A stretch of 46,759 nucleotides of DNA from Lachnospiraceae bacterium (lineage in GTDB: Bacteria > Bacillota > Clostridia > Lachnospirales > Lachnospiraceae), in NCBI GenBank assembly GCA_024689465.1, contig JAILDL010000213.1:1-46759 (forward strand), read 5' to 3'. Made by a program: the position numbers and the translations under genes. The notes under the pieces are model-generated. The model had not been told where the DNA came from and searched no databases. It worked only from the letters and a program-made list of their open reading frames with translations. Positions 35,088-43,917 of the stretch are shown here, one piece after another (the stretch's first letter is position 1; every line of letters begins with the position of its first letter).

Positions 35088-35133
35088 AAAAGGGCTGCCT
35101 CGCCGGATGATGGATCCGGGAGCCAGCCCTTTT
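35088..35133. terminator. Bidirectional terminator between the peptide gene and valS
   Basis: A long hairpin with arms AAAAGGGCTG / CAGCCCTTTT and inner pairs CTC/GAG and CCGGA/TCCGG. T-runs on both strands allow it to end the plus-strand peptide transcript and the minus-strand valS transcript. Confidence 0.85.
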
Positions 35134-35183
35134 ATGATTTCCTATATCAGATTTTTTGAACCCCTAACTCCGTCCCCAGGAGT

Positions 35184-37889
35184 TCATTTCTTCAGCTGGC
35201 TAAGCCGCTCGGAAACCTGTTCCAGCATCTGCTTATTCTTTGCCAGTTTTTCCTTTTCCTCTTCTACCTTGGCGGCAGGGGCCTTGGAAATAAAGCGCTC
35301 GTTATTCAGCATGCCTTCGCCTCTGGCGATCTCGGAATGCAGTCTTGCTTCCTCTTTGGTCAGTCGCTCGATCTCCTGGGCGATGTCTACCAGTTCCGCG
35401 AAGGGAATGTAGATGTTGGCATCCGGAATAACAACGGAAACCGCATCGTCGGCAATACCGGTCTTATCCGCCTGTACTTCCACTTCGGAAGCATAGGCTA
35501 GGGGAGCAAAGAACAGTGCGCCTTCGGCAAAGGTGTTCCGGATAGTCTCCTTCTCGCTGACAACGTATACCTTTGCCTTCCGGCTGGGAGCTACGTTCAT
35601 CTGGGTACGGATGTTTCGGATACCGCGGATGGCTTCCTTCAAGGTCTCCAGATCGTTTTCTTCCTTGGCAAAATCCATGGCATCCATGTATTCCGGCCAC
35701 TTGGAGATCATAATGGATTCTTCCTCATTCTGAAGGGTGTCGAAGATCTCCTCGGTGATGAAGGGCATGTAAGGATGCAGCAGCTTTAAGGAATCGATGA
35801 GGACATACTTAAGAGTCCACAAAGCCGCATCCTGGCTGTCGGTATCATCGGAATTGTACAGACGGGGCTTTACCATCTCGATGTACCAGTCACAGAACTC
35901 ATCCCAGATAAAGTCATATACCTTGGAAACCGCAATACCCAGTTCAAAGGCATCCATATTGGCGGTCATCTCGCGGATCACCTTGTTATGTCTGGACAGG
36001 ATCCACTTATCCACCGGCTGCAGCTTTTCCTTAATGGCATCAAAGGATACATCCCAGGGAAGGGCATCCTCAGACAGGCCGCGTTTTTCCATAGCCTGGT
36101 CAAAGTTCATCATGATGAAACGGGTGGCATTCCATACCTTGTTGGCAAAGTTTCTGGATGCTTCCACACGTTCCATGTAGAAACGCATGTCGTTTCCGGG
36201 TGCATTGCCGGTGATCAGAGTCAGACGCAGTGCATCTGCACCGTACTGATCGATGATCTCCAGAGGATCGATACCGTTGCCCAGCGACTTACTCATCTTC
36301 CGGCCCTGGGAATCTCTTACCAGACCGTGGAACAATACGGTGTGGAAGGGCTTTTCACCCATCTGCTCGTATCCGGAGAAGATCATACGGATAACCCAGA
36401 AGAAGATGATGTCGTATCCGGTTACCAGTACGTCGGTGGGATAGAAATACTTCAGGTCCTCGGTCATCTCCGGCCATCCCAGTGTGGAGAAAGGCCACAG
36501 CGCAGAGGAGAACCAGGTATCCAACGTATCGGGATCCTGGGTAAAGTGGGTGCCACCGCAGTGCGGGCACTTCTCCGGCATGGAGCGTGCTACCACTACC
36601 TCACCGCATTCATCGCAGTAATAAGCCGGGATCCGGTGTCCCCACCAGAGCTGTCTGGAGATACACCAGTCACGGATGTTGTCCGTCCAGTTAAAGTAGG
36701 TCTTGTCCATACGCTCGGGGATCAGCTTGATCTCACCGTCCTGAACCGCCTTTACGGCAGGCTTGATCAGTTCGTCCATCTTTACGAACCACTGATCCTT
36801 TACCATAGGTTCTACCGTGGTGTTGCAGCGATCGTGGGTTCCAACGTTGTGGGAATAGTCCTCGATGCGAACCAGAAGGCCTAAGCTGTCCAGTTCCTCT
36901 ACGATCTGCTTTCTGCACTCGTAGCGGTCCAGACCGCAGTACTTGCCGCCGTTTTCGTTGATGGTGGCATCATCGTTTAAGATGTTGATCACATCCAGGT
37001 TGTGACGCTTTCCTACTTCAAAATCGTTGGGGTCGTGTGCCGGTGTGATCTTTACAACGCCGGTACCAAACTCCATATCGACATAATCGTCTTCTACAAC
37101 AGGAATGGCCTTGTTGACAATGGGAAGCCATACCTTCTTGCCCCGCAGGTGGGCATAGCGCTCATCGTTTGGATTGATGGCAACAGCCGTATCACCCAGC
37201 ATGGTCTCGGGACGGGTGGTGGCAAATTCCAGAAACTCCGTGGTAGAAGGCTTTCCGTCTGCATCTACCAGAGGATACTTGATGTGCCAGAAATGTCCCT
37301 GCTGCTCTTCGTATACAACTTCCGCATCGGAAATGGAGGTCTTACATACCGGGCACCAGTTGACCATACGCTTGCCCTTGTAGATCCAGCCTTTTTCGTG
37401 CATCTTGCAGAACACTTCGGTAACGGCCTTGTTGCAGCCCTCGTCCATGGTGAAGCGTTCTCTTTCCCAGTCACAGGAAGCACCCAGCTTTTTCAGCTGA
37501 TTTAAGATCCGTCCGCCGTACTCTTCCTTCCACTCCCAGGCACGCTTTAAGAAGCCTTCTCTTCCCAGGTCTCTCTTATCGATGCCCTCTGCCTTTAATT
37601 TCTCGATGATCTTGACTTCGGTTGCAATGGAAGCGTGGTCCGTACCAGGCTGCCACAGTGCGTTATAGCCCTGCATTCTCTTATAACGGATCAGGATATC
37701 CTGCATGGTCTCATCCAATGCATGTCCCATGTGAAGCTGTCCCGTGATGTTCGGCGGGGGGATCACAATGGTAAAGGGTTTCTTTGAATGATCGACTTCG
37801 GCATGGAAATAGCCTTTCTGCATCCATGTCTGATAGATTCTGTCTTCTATGCCCTTGGGGTCATAGGTTTTTGCCAGTTCTTTCTTCAT
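35184..37889 (-). CDS. valS: Valyl-tRNA synthetase
   Basis: Charges tRNA-Val; 901 aa. Class I signatures HMGH (53-56, in PPNITGQLHMGHAL) and KMSKS (about 533) are intact. The editing domain (FATTRPETMLGDTAV), zinc-knuckle-like Cys pairs (CPVCKTS, CDECGEVV...CPHCGG) and the C-terminal coiled coil (from about 830) are present. GGAG precedes the ATG. Expression is controlled by a T-box leader, so it should rise when tRNA-Val is uncharged. Confidence 0.98.
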   Translation of the reverse strand: MKKELAKTYDPKGIEDRIYQTWMQKGYFHAEVDHSKKPFTIVIPPPNITGQLHMGHALDETMQDILIRYKRMQGYNALWQPGTDHASIATEVKIIEKLKAEGIDKRDLGREGFLKRAWEWKEEYGGRILNQLKKLGASCDWERERFTMDEGCNKAVTEVFCKMHEKGWIYKGKRMVNWCPVCKTSISDAEVVYEEQQGHFWHIKYPLVDADGKPSTTEFLEFATTRPETMLGDTAVAINPNDERYAHLRGKKVWLPIVNKAIPVVEDDYVDMEFGTGVVKITPAHDPNDFEVGKRHNLDVINILNDDATINENGGKYCGLDRYECRKQIVEELDSLGLLVRIEDYSHNVGTHDRCNTTVEPMVKDQWFVKMDELIKPAVKAVQDGEIKLIPERMDKTYFNWTDNIRDWCISRQLWWGHRIPAYYCDECGEVVVARSMPEKCPHCGGTHFTQDPDTLDTWFSSALWPFSTLGWPEMTEDLKYFYPTDVLVTGYDIIFFWVIRMIFSGYEQMGEKPFHTVLFHGLVRDSQGRKMSKSLGNGIDPLEIIDQYGADALRLTLITGNAPGNDMRFYMERVEASRNFANKVWNATRFIMMNFDQAMEKRGLSEDALPWDVSFDAIKEKLQPVDKWILSRHNKVIREMTANMDAFELGIAVSKVYDFIWDEFCDWYIEMVKPRLYNSDDTDSQDAALWTLKYVLIDSLKLLHPYMPFITEEIFDTLQNEEESIMISKWPEYMDAMDFAKEENDLETLKEAIRGIRNIRTQMNVAPSRKAKVYVVSEKETIRNTFAEGALFFAPLAYASEVEVQADKTGIADDAVSVVIPDANIYIPFAELVDIAQEIERLTKEEARLHSEIARGEGMLNNERFISKAPAAKVEEEKEKLAKNKQMLEQVSERLSQLKK

Positions 37890-37942
37890 GTTTTCTCCTT
37901 TTCTCTTTCCTTGGAAATACTGATCCGTCAGGTACGTTTACC

Positions 37943-38229
37943 AAAAAGAAAAGCCCTCTGCCGACATATGTCAGCAAAGGGCGTTATAAACGCGGTACCA
38001 CCTTTGTTCGCAGATTGTTCTGCCTTAGCGGTTCCTATCAGAACCCGATCCTGTAACGGGGACCCGCCGGGAAGACTTATCCGAACCCTGTTCGTTTTCT
38101 CGGTCTTCCGGTTTCGAAGCTACCTTCAACAACTCTTCCCGCAAACTCCTTTCACCATACGAAGTTCTCTCTGCTCGGGGGCTTTTGTCTACTCCTCTTC
38201 GGCATCACCTTTGGGGTAGTATTTACTTA
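37943..38229 (-). ncRNA. T-box leader of valS (tRNA-Val sensing)
   Basis: The T-box core AAAGGTGGTACCGCG lies at 38005-37991; its UGGU pairs with NCCA of a tRNA with discriminator A, as in tRNA-Val. The distal stem I motif CAGAGAG...TGGTGAAAGG is present. The base of stem I pairs CGAAG (38201-38197) with CTTCG (38119-38115), and just above it lies GTA (38123-38121), a Val codon suited to be the specifier. The terminator arms at 37953-37982 (GCCCTTTGC / GCAGAGGGC) are followed by TTTTCTTTTT. Confidence 0.93.
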
Positions 38230-38235
38230 TCACCT

Positions 38236-38264
38236 AATATAGGGAAAAACCCTTCCCCTGTCAA
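38236..38264 (-). promoter_or_regulatory. Promoter of valS
   Basis: TTGACA-17-TATATT, perfect -35; start near 38229 at the head of the T-box. It lies immediately after the stop codon of the diguanylate cyclase gene. Confidence 0.82.
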
Positions 38265-38278
38265 GAAACAAATTTGGT

Positions 38279-39910
38279 TTATTCGTACAGAACCTTGGTC
38301 ACCTTATGCACCAGATGCACACTGTTTTTCTGGCTCCGCTTTACATGATACAAAGCGTTGTCCGCGCCGTAGAGGAAGTCCCATACCTTATTGCCCGCGG
38401 TGGGGACGGAATTCCGGATACCCTGGGAAATGGTGATGAAGGGCATGACATCGGAATTGGTATTGGGCACATGCTGGTTCATGATCCGCAGTCTGAGTTG
38501 CTCCGCGATCTGCTTGATGTCCTCGTCGCTGAAGTCTTCGTAGATGATCGCAAACTCATCGCCGCCGAAACGGGCTGCGAAAATGCCGTCCTGGGAAGCC
38601 ACTTCCTTTAAAGCATCTGCCACCATCTGCAGGCACTCGTCACCCTTCTGATGACCGTAGGAATCGTTGTACTGCTTAAAGCAGTCCACATCCAGCAGTT
38701 CGATGGCAAACAAGGTCTGATTCTGATATGCCCGCTCGAAGGCTGCTTCCGCATATTCGTTTAATGCATAGCGATTGGGCAGTCCGGTGATGGCATCGTG
38801 GGTGGATCTGGTTTCCAGGATCTTGTTCTGACGTTCTACCTCTGCGCGCTTGCGCTCTTCGTCTGCCAGGGCGATCCCCAGTTCCACGGCCCGCAGGTTC
38901 ATCTTGTTCCCTGCGATCTGCTGCCACTGGAAGAGTTCAAAGAATTCCTCCAGATGCACGCGGTACTGTTCCTTCTTTGCATGTTTCTTTTCGTACTTAA
39001 GCCGCAGATTCAGGATCTGCAGGCGCATATTGGCTACGCCGGTTTCCTTCGCTTCCTTCTCGATGTAATCGATCACGGTTTCAAATTCATCCACCAGATC
39101 ATACCGGTCCAGAAACTCCGCGAAGTAAAGCATGTCATTATAGGTATCGGTGATCACACCCATGTTATCCAGGTGCTCGATGGTATCCTTTAACAGGTCC
39201 TGGGCCTTATCCTTTTCTCCCAGTTCCCACAGGAGCATCACCCGGATGGTCTTTACGGTGATACCGTTGTAATTGGCTTCATCGGGACGCAGGTGAATGG
39301 TATCCAGCTTCTCCAGGCACTCCCGTACCTTTCCAAGGTCACCTAACTGGGCATAATACTTACCCATCTGTGCGGTGCAGTTGGCGATGTTGGCACCGCT
39401 GTAGGGCGCCGTCTTATCCATCCGGAGGTTCTCGATGGCGATGCCGTAATAATCCAGGGCATGCTCGATATCCCCCAGGATACCGTACATCTCCGCAATG
39501 TTGCTTTGGATGAGACCCTTTTCGTAATAGGCTTCTTCTCCGGAATAGGCAAGGGCCTTGGTGTAATTATCCAGAGCCGCAGGGTAGTTACCCTGTACCA
39601 GATCCTGAATGGCGATCACGTTATAGGCTCTGGCCAGTACGGGACGATTGTCCGCATTGCGAAGGAAGGCAATGGCCGTAACAATGTATTCCGTAAAGTC
39701 CTGGATCTGGTTCATGACCACGCTGGCATCCGCCATGCAATAGTAGGCCACACCGTAACAATTGTCCGCATCCGGCATGTCCTTGGCCATTTCTATGATT
39801 CTTTCGCCCAGAGCCATAGCACCTTTCGGGTCGCTGATGCGTGCCTTCATGATCTCTTCCAGCATCTCATCCATATTAAGTTCTGCGCGATTTTCTGCAG
39901 TTTCCGTCAT
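38279..39910 (-). CDS. TPR-GGDEF diguanylate cyclase
   Basis: A 543-aa cytoplasmic protein. About 350 residues of helical TPR-type repeats (for example ALDNYTKALAYSGEEAYYEKG, ALDYYGIAIENLRMD) precede a coiled-coil joint (ERKRAEVERQNKILETRSTHD) and a GGDEF domain with intact active site RFGGDEFAII near residue 450. The inhibitory RxxD site is lost: the position before the A-site reads ASQD. So it should make c-di-GMP without the usual product inhibition. There is no membrane segment, which suggests a ligand or protein sensed by the TPRs. A weak candidate promoter (TGTACA-17-TATCCT, 39971-39999) lies upstream. Confidence 0.93.
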   Translation of the reverse strand: MTETAENRAELNMDEMLEEIMKARISDPKGAMALGERIIEMAKDMPDADNCYGVAYYCMADASVVMNQIQDFTEYIVTAIAFLRNADNRPVLARAYNVIAIQDLVQGNYPAALDNYTKALAYSGEEAYYEKGLIQSNIAEMYGILGDIEHALDYYGIAIENLRMDKTAPYSGANIANCTAQMGKYYAQLGDLGKVRECLEKLDTIHLRPDEANYNGITVKTIRVMLLWELGEKDKAQDLLKDTIEHLDNMGVITDTYNDMLYFAEFLDRYDLVDEFETVIDYIEKEAKETGVANMRLQILNLRLKYEKKHAKKEQYRVHLEEFFELFQWQQIAGNKMNLRAVELGIALADEERKRAEVERQNKILETRSTHDAITGLPNRYALNEYAEAAFERAYQNQTLFAIELLDVDCFKQYNDSYGHQKGDECLQMVADALKEVASQDGIFAARFGGDEFAIIYEDFSDEDIKQIAEQLRLRIMNQHVPNTNSDVMPFITISQGIRNSVPTAGNKVWDFLYGADNALYHVKRSQKNSVHLVHKVTKVLYE

Positions 39911-40034
39911 TTCTTACTACCTGAACATTTCCATAACAATTAAAGTAGGCCAAACGTCCTACCCAACGTTAGGATACCACACCTTGGTACTTATGTACAC
40001 CCCCGATTTTTTAACTTAGGGTTTAAAGTACCTG

Positions 40035-41882
40035 TCAGCTCAGTTCGCTCTTACCGGTATATAACTCGTAATAACGGCCTTTCTGTTCCAGAAGCTGGTC
40101 ATGATCACCCCGTTCGATGATCTCTCCGTGCTCCAGGACCATAATGGCGTTTGCATCTCGTACAGTAGACAGTCTGTGGGCAATGACAAGGGTGGTGCGT
40201 GTTGCCATCAACCGGTCCATCCCGTGCTCGATATGTTTCTCGGTACGGGTATCCACAGAACTGGTCGCTTCATCCAAAATCAGGATCGGTGCCCTGGAAA
40301 TGGCAGCTCTGGCGATGTTTAAGAGCTGTCTTTGTCCCTGACTTAAGTTTGCACCATCTCCTTCTATTACTGTATCATACCCGTGCTCCAAACGCATTAT
40401 AAAAGAATGGGCACTGGCAGTTTTTGCCGCCTCGATGATCTCCTCATCGGTGGCATCCATGCGTCCGTAGCGGATATTGTCCTTGATGGTGCCGGTAAAC
40501 AGATGGGTATCCTGCAGGACCATGGCTACATTCTGTCTGAGGTAATCTCTCTTAATATCCTTGATGTCCACATCGTCGATGGTGATCTTTCCGGAATCAA
40601 TATCATAGAACCGGTTGATCAGGTTTGTGACGGTGGTCTTGCCGGCTCCCGTAGAGCCTACAAAGGCGATCTTCTGTCCCGGCTTTGCATACAGGGAAAC
40701 GTTCTTTAAGATCACCTTATCCGGGTTATAGCCGAATGTCACATCCTCCAGGCGGACAAATCCCTTGATGGGAGGGGCGAGTGCCCCGTCTTTATCCGGC
40801 TCTTCCTCCTGCTGGTCCATGACATCAAAGACACGTTCCGCACCGGCCAGCGCCGAAAAGATGGTGTTCATCTGCATGGACAGCTCATTGATGGGCCGGG
40901 AGAACTGACGGGAGTAGTTTACAAATACCGTCAGACCGCCGATATCAAAGCCCTGCAATACGCAGAGCACGCCGCCCACCATACTGGTCAGGGCATAGCT
41001 GGCCTGGCTGATGTTTCCCATAACAGGGCCCATGATGCCGCCGAAGAACTGTGCCTTTACCTGTCTGGAGGCCAGATCCTCGTTCAGGAAATTAAATTCA
41101 TCCACGGCGGTCTCTTCGTGATTAAAGACCTTGACTACCTTCTGTCCGGTAACGGTCTCTTCCACATAGCCGTTTAAGGTACCAAGAGAAGTCTGCTGGG
41201 CCTTATAATACTTGCTGCTGACCTTGGCAACCGCCTGCCCCGCAAAGACCATCACAGGGATCAGCGCAAAGGTCACAAGGGTCAGGATCCAGTTGGTATA
41301 GATCATAAGGGATAAGGTTCCCACCAGGGTAATGGTTCCGGAGATCAGATTGACGATGGTGTTGTTCAGCATCTCTCCGATGGCATCCACGTCATTGGTA
41401 AACCGGCTCATGACATCCCCGTGATTATTGGTATCGTAAAACCGTACCGGGAGCTTTTGTACCTTCCGGAACAGATCGTTTCGCAGCTTTTCCAGCGCTT
41501 TCTGGGATACTTCGATCATGATCCGGGCCTGAAGATATTGGGAGATCACAACCGATGCGTAAACCGCAGCCATGATCCCGATGTAACCCAGGAGCTTTTC
41601 CACAGAGCCTCCGGGGCTGGTGAGCATGTTGACCACCGGGCGGAGCAGATAGGAACCTGCCAGGCCGCCTACGGTATTGATGATGACCATAAAGAAGACG
41701 ATGACCAGTTTCCACTTATCTCCTGCGATATAGGAAAACAGACGGCCAATGGTCTTTTTGCTGTTCTTGGGCTTGCCCGTCTTCATCATGCCTCTGGGGC
41801 CGCCGCCTCTTCCCTTCATTTTGGAGGGATCTTCTTTTCTTGCATATTTCTGGATCAGGCGTTGCTGCTGCTTCTCATTCAT
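40035..41882 (-). CDS. ABC exporter half-transporter, canonical ATPase subunit
   Basis: A 615-aa type IV ABC exporter subunit. A basic Gly-rich N-terminal tail (1-45) is followed by six membrane segments and an ATPase domain. Walker A GSTGAGKTT, Walker B ILILDEATSSVD with the catalytic Glu, and the switch His in IAHRLSTV are all present. The signature is LSQGQ rather than LSGGQ. It overlaps the partner gene by 4 nt. Together they form a heterodimer of the BmrCD/TM287-288 kind for multidrug or lipid export; the substrate is unknown. Confidence 0.94.
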   Translation of the reverse strand: MNEKQQQRLIQKYARKEDPSKMKGRGGGPRGMMKTGKPKNSKKTIGRLFSYIAGDKWKLVIVFFMVIINTVGGLAGSYLLRPVVNMLTSPGGSVEKLLGYIGIMAAVYASVVISQYLQARIMIEVSQKALEKLRNDLFRKVQKLPVRFYDTNNHGDVMSRFTNDVDAIGEMLNNTIVNLISGTITLVGTLSLMIYTNWILTLVTFALIPVMVFAGQAVAKVSSKYYKAQQTSLGTLNGYVEETVTGQKVVKVFNHEETAVDEFNFLNEDLASRQVKAQFFGGIMGPVMGNISQASYALTSMVGGVLCVLQGFDIGGLTVFVNYSRQFSRPINELSMQMNTIFSALAGAERVFDVMDQQEEEPDKDGALAPPIKGFVRLEDVTFGYNPDKVILKNVSLYAKPGQKIAFVGSTGAGKTTVTNLINRFYDIDSGKITIDDVDIKDIKRDYLRQNVAMVLQDTHLFTGTIKDNIRYGRMDATDEEIIEAAKTASAHSFIMRLEHGYDTVIEGDGANLSQGQRQLLNIARAAISRAPILILDEATSSVDTRTEKHIEHGMDRLMATRTTLVIAHRLSTVRDANAIMVLEHGEIIERGDHDQLLEQKGRYYELYTGKSELS

Positions 41883-43615
41883 GATGCACTCACCTCCCGA
41901 TCCATCTGTGAACTGTAGATTTCCTGATAGGTCTCACAGGTATTCATTAATTCCCCGTGGGTACCCTGTCCCACGATCTGTCCTTCATCCATGACCAGGA
42001 TCAGATCCGCATCCTTTACGGAAGAGATCCGCTGGGCAATGATCAGCTTGGTGGTATCCTTGAGGCTGTCTGCAAAGGCTTCCCGGATCCTTGCTTCCGT
42101 AGCGGTATCCACTGCGCTGGTGGAATCGTCCAGAATGAGGATCTTCGGCTTTTTCAGCATTGCTCTGGCAATACACAGTCTCTGCTTCTGACCGCCGGAT
42201 ACGTTGACGCCGCCCTGTCCCAAGTCGGTTTCATAACCGTCTTTGGTGGCCGTGATAAAGTCATGGGCCTGGGCAGCCATAGCGGCACTTTGAATCTCTT
42301 CTTCCGATGCATCGGGATTTCCCCAAAGCAGATTTTCTTCAATGGTGCCGGAGAAGAGCACGTTCTTTTGCAGAACCATGCCCACCCCTTCCCGCAGGTT
42401 ATACAGGCTGTAATCCTTTACATTGACGCCGTCTACATAAACAGCACCTTCGTCCACATCGTAAAGACGGGGGATCATCTGCACCAGGGTAGTCTTACCG
42501 CAGCCGGTGGAACCAATGATGCCCACCGTGGTACCCGAAGGGATCTCCACATTGATGTCGTTTAATACCTTTTCTTCGCTCTCTTTATAATAGCGGAAGG
42601 AAACATGCTCAAAGCGGATGGAACCGCTCCCCACAACATGGTCTTTGCTTTTTGCCTCCTCATCGTTCAGATCCAGCTTCTCATCCAGCACTTCCAGGAT
42701 ACGTTTGCCGGATGCAATGGCACGGGAACTCTGGAGCAGGATCATGGCCAGCATCATCAGGCTGATCAGCACCTGAATGATATAGGTAGTAAAGGCTGTC
42801 AGTTCGCCAACCTGCATGGTGCCTACCAGGATCTGCCGACCGCCGAACCAGACAACTGCCAGGGTGGTGATGTTGATGGCCAGTGCCATGATGGGCATGG
42901 TAAAGATCACCAGACGGAAGGCGTTAAGGCCTGCTTCCTTCAGATCCCTGTTGGAAGCAGCGAATTTCTTTTCTTCATAATCTTCCCGCACAAAGGATTT
43001 GATCACGCGCACATTGGTGAGGGCTTCCCGGATGTTGGAGTTTAAGGCATCGATCTTCTTCTGCATCTTCTCAAACCGGGGAAAACCGATATAGATGACG
43101 ATACCGATCACCACGATCAGGATGGGGATCACGATGACCAGGATCATAGCCAGCTGTGCGTTCATGCTGATGGCCATCACAAGGGCACCGATGAGCATGA
43201 AGGGTGCCCGGAACATCATCCGCAGCATCATGTTCACCAGGTTCTGCACCTGGGTGATGTCATTGGTCAGACGGGTTACCAAAGATCCCGTACTGAACCG
43301 GTCAATATTGGAAAAGGAAAACTGCTGGATCTTGCCAAATACGTCTTTTCGCAGATCCCTTGCAAAATAGACGGAACCCTTGGTTCCGAAATAGGCTCCC
43401 AGGATTCCGGTAAGGGCCATAAAGCAGGCCACTCCGATCATCTCGAAACCTGTCATAAGAATATAACCGGTATCTCCGTTGGCCGCACCGATGTTAATGA
43501 TGTTGGCCATCAGTCTGGGCATCCATACATCGCCTGCCACTTCGCAGACCATCATGATGGGTCCCAGGATAAAGAAGGGGAGATACGGCTTTACATACTT
43601 AAAAAACCGCTTCAT
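41879..43615 (-). CDS. ABC exporter half-transporter, degenerate ATPase subunit
   Basis: A 578-aa partner subunit with six membrane segments and an ATPase domain. Walker A GSTGCGKTT and signature VSGGQ are canonical. The Walker B glutamate is Asp (ILILDDSTSAVD) and the switch histidine is Gln (IIAQRISSV). So the site made from this subunit's Walker motifs and the partner's LSQGQ should bind but hardly hydrolyse ATP, as in known heterodimeric exporters. AGGAGG stands before the ATG. First gene of the pair. Confidence 0.94.
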   Translation of the reverse strand: MKRFFKYVKPYLPFFILGPIMMVCEVAGDVWMPRLMANIINIGAANGDTGYILMTGFEMIGVACFMALTGILGAYFGTKGSVYFARDLRKDVFGKIQQFSFSNIDRFSTGSLVTRLTNDITQVQNLVNMMLRMMFRAPFMLIGALVMAISMNAQLAMILVIVIPILIVVIGIVIYIGFPRFEKMQKKIDALNSNIREALTNVRVIKSFVREDYEEKKFAASNRDLKEAGLNAFRLVIFTMPIMALAINITTLAVVWFGGRQILVGTMQVGELTAFTTYIIQVLISLMMLAMILLQSSRAIASGKRILEVLDEKLDLNDEEAKSKDHVVGSGSIRFEHVSFRYYKESEEKVLNDINVEIPSGTTVGIIGSTGCGKTTLVQMIPRLYDVDEGAVYVDGVNVKDYSLYNLREGVGMVLQKNVLFSGTIEENLLWGNPDASEEEIQSAAMAAQAHDFITATKDGYETDLGQGGVNVSGGQKQRLCIARAMLKKPKILILDDSTSAVDTATEARIREAFADSLKDTTKLIIAQRISSVKDADLILVMDEGQIVGQGTHGELMNTCETYQEIYSSQMDREVSAS

Positions 43616-43650
43616 TCAAAACCTCCTGATAAACATTGTACACAACTGAA

Positions 43651-43679
43651 ATTGTCTTCCTTTTTCCTTCAGAAGTCAA
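43651..43679 (-). promoter_or_regulatory. Promoter of the ABC exporter operon
   Basis: TTGACT-17-GACAAT; start near 43644. An ACAA-N6-TTGT dyad (43642-43655) overlaps the -10 and could be an operator. Confidence 0.6.
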
Positions 43680-43917
43680 TGTGGCAAAATCCGGCTTTTC
43701 TGTATCAAAAAACGCTTTATTCATTTTTCTGAAAATAACAGTCCTATCAGTTCAGAACCGGAAATCCCCAAATTCCACAGAGTTATCCACAATGTGACAC
43801 ATGCGTCATAGTGAATAATCGGGTTCGTCATTTATACATTTTTAATCTGTCGTTTATACTTTATTTATGCGGTTTTCAGAATATTATAGACTTATGTTAA
43901 ATCAGGATTTAATGTCT
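43680..43917. other. AT-rich gap with a DnaA box and direct repeats
   Basis: No gene. It holds one perfect DnaA box, TTATCCACA (43783-43791), and two direct repeats, GTCATTTATAC (43827-43837) and GTCGTTTATAC (43849-43859), 22 bp apart. The palindrome TTAAATC-AG-GATTTAA lies just after the helicase stop (43896-43911). No convincing terminator for the helicase gene was found. Confidence 0.55.

Noticed and set aside
43680-43917. DnaA box and direct repeats as a replication origin
   Set aside because: Only one perfect DnaA box, and no dnaA, dnaN, rep or partition gene in the neighbourhood.
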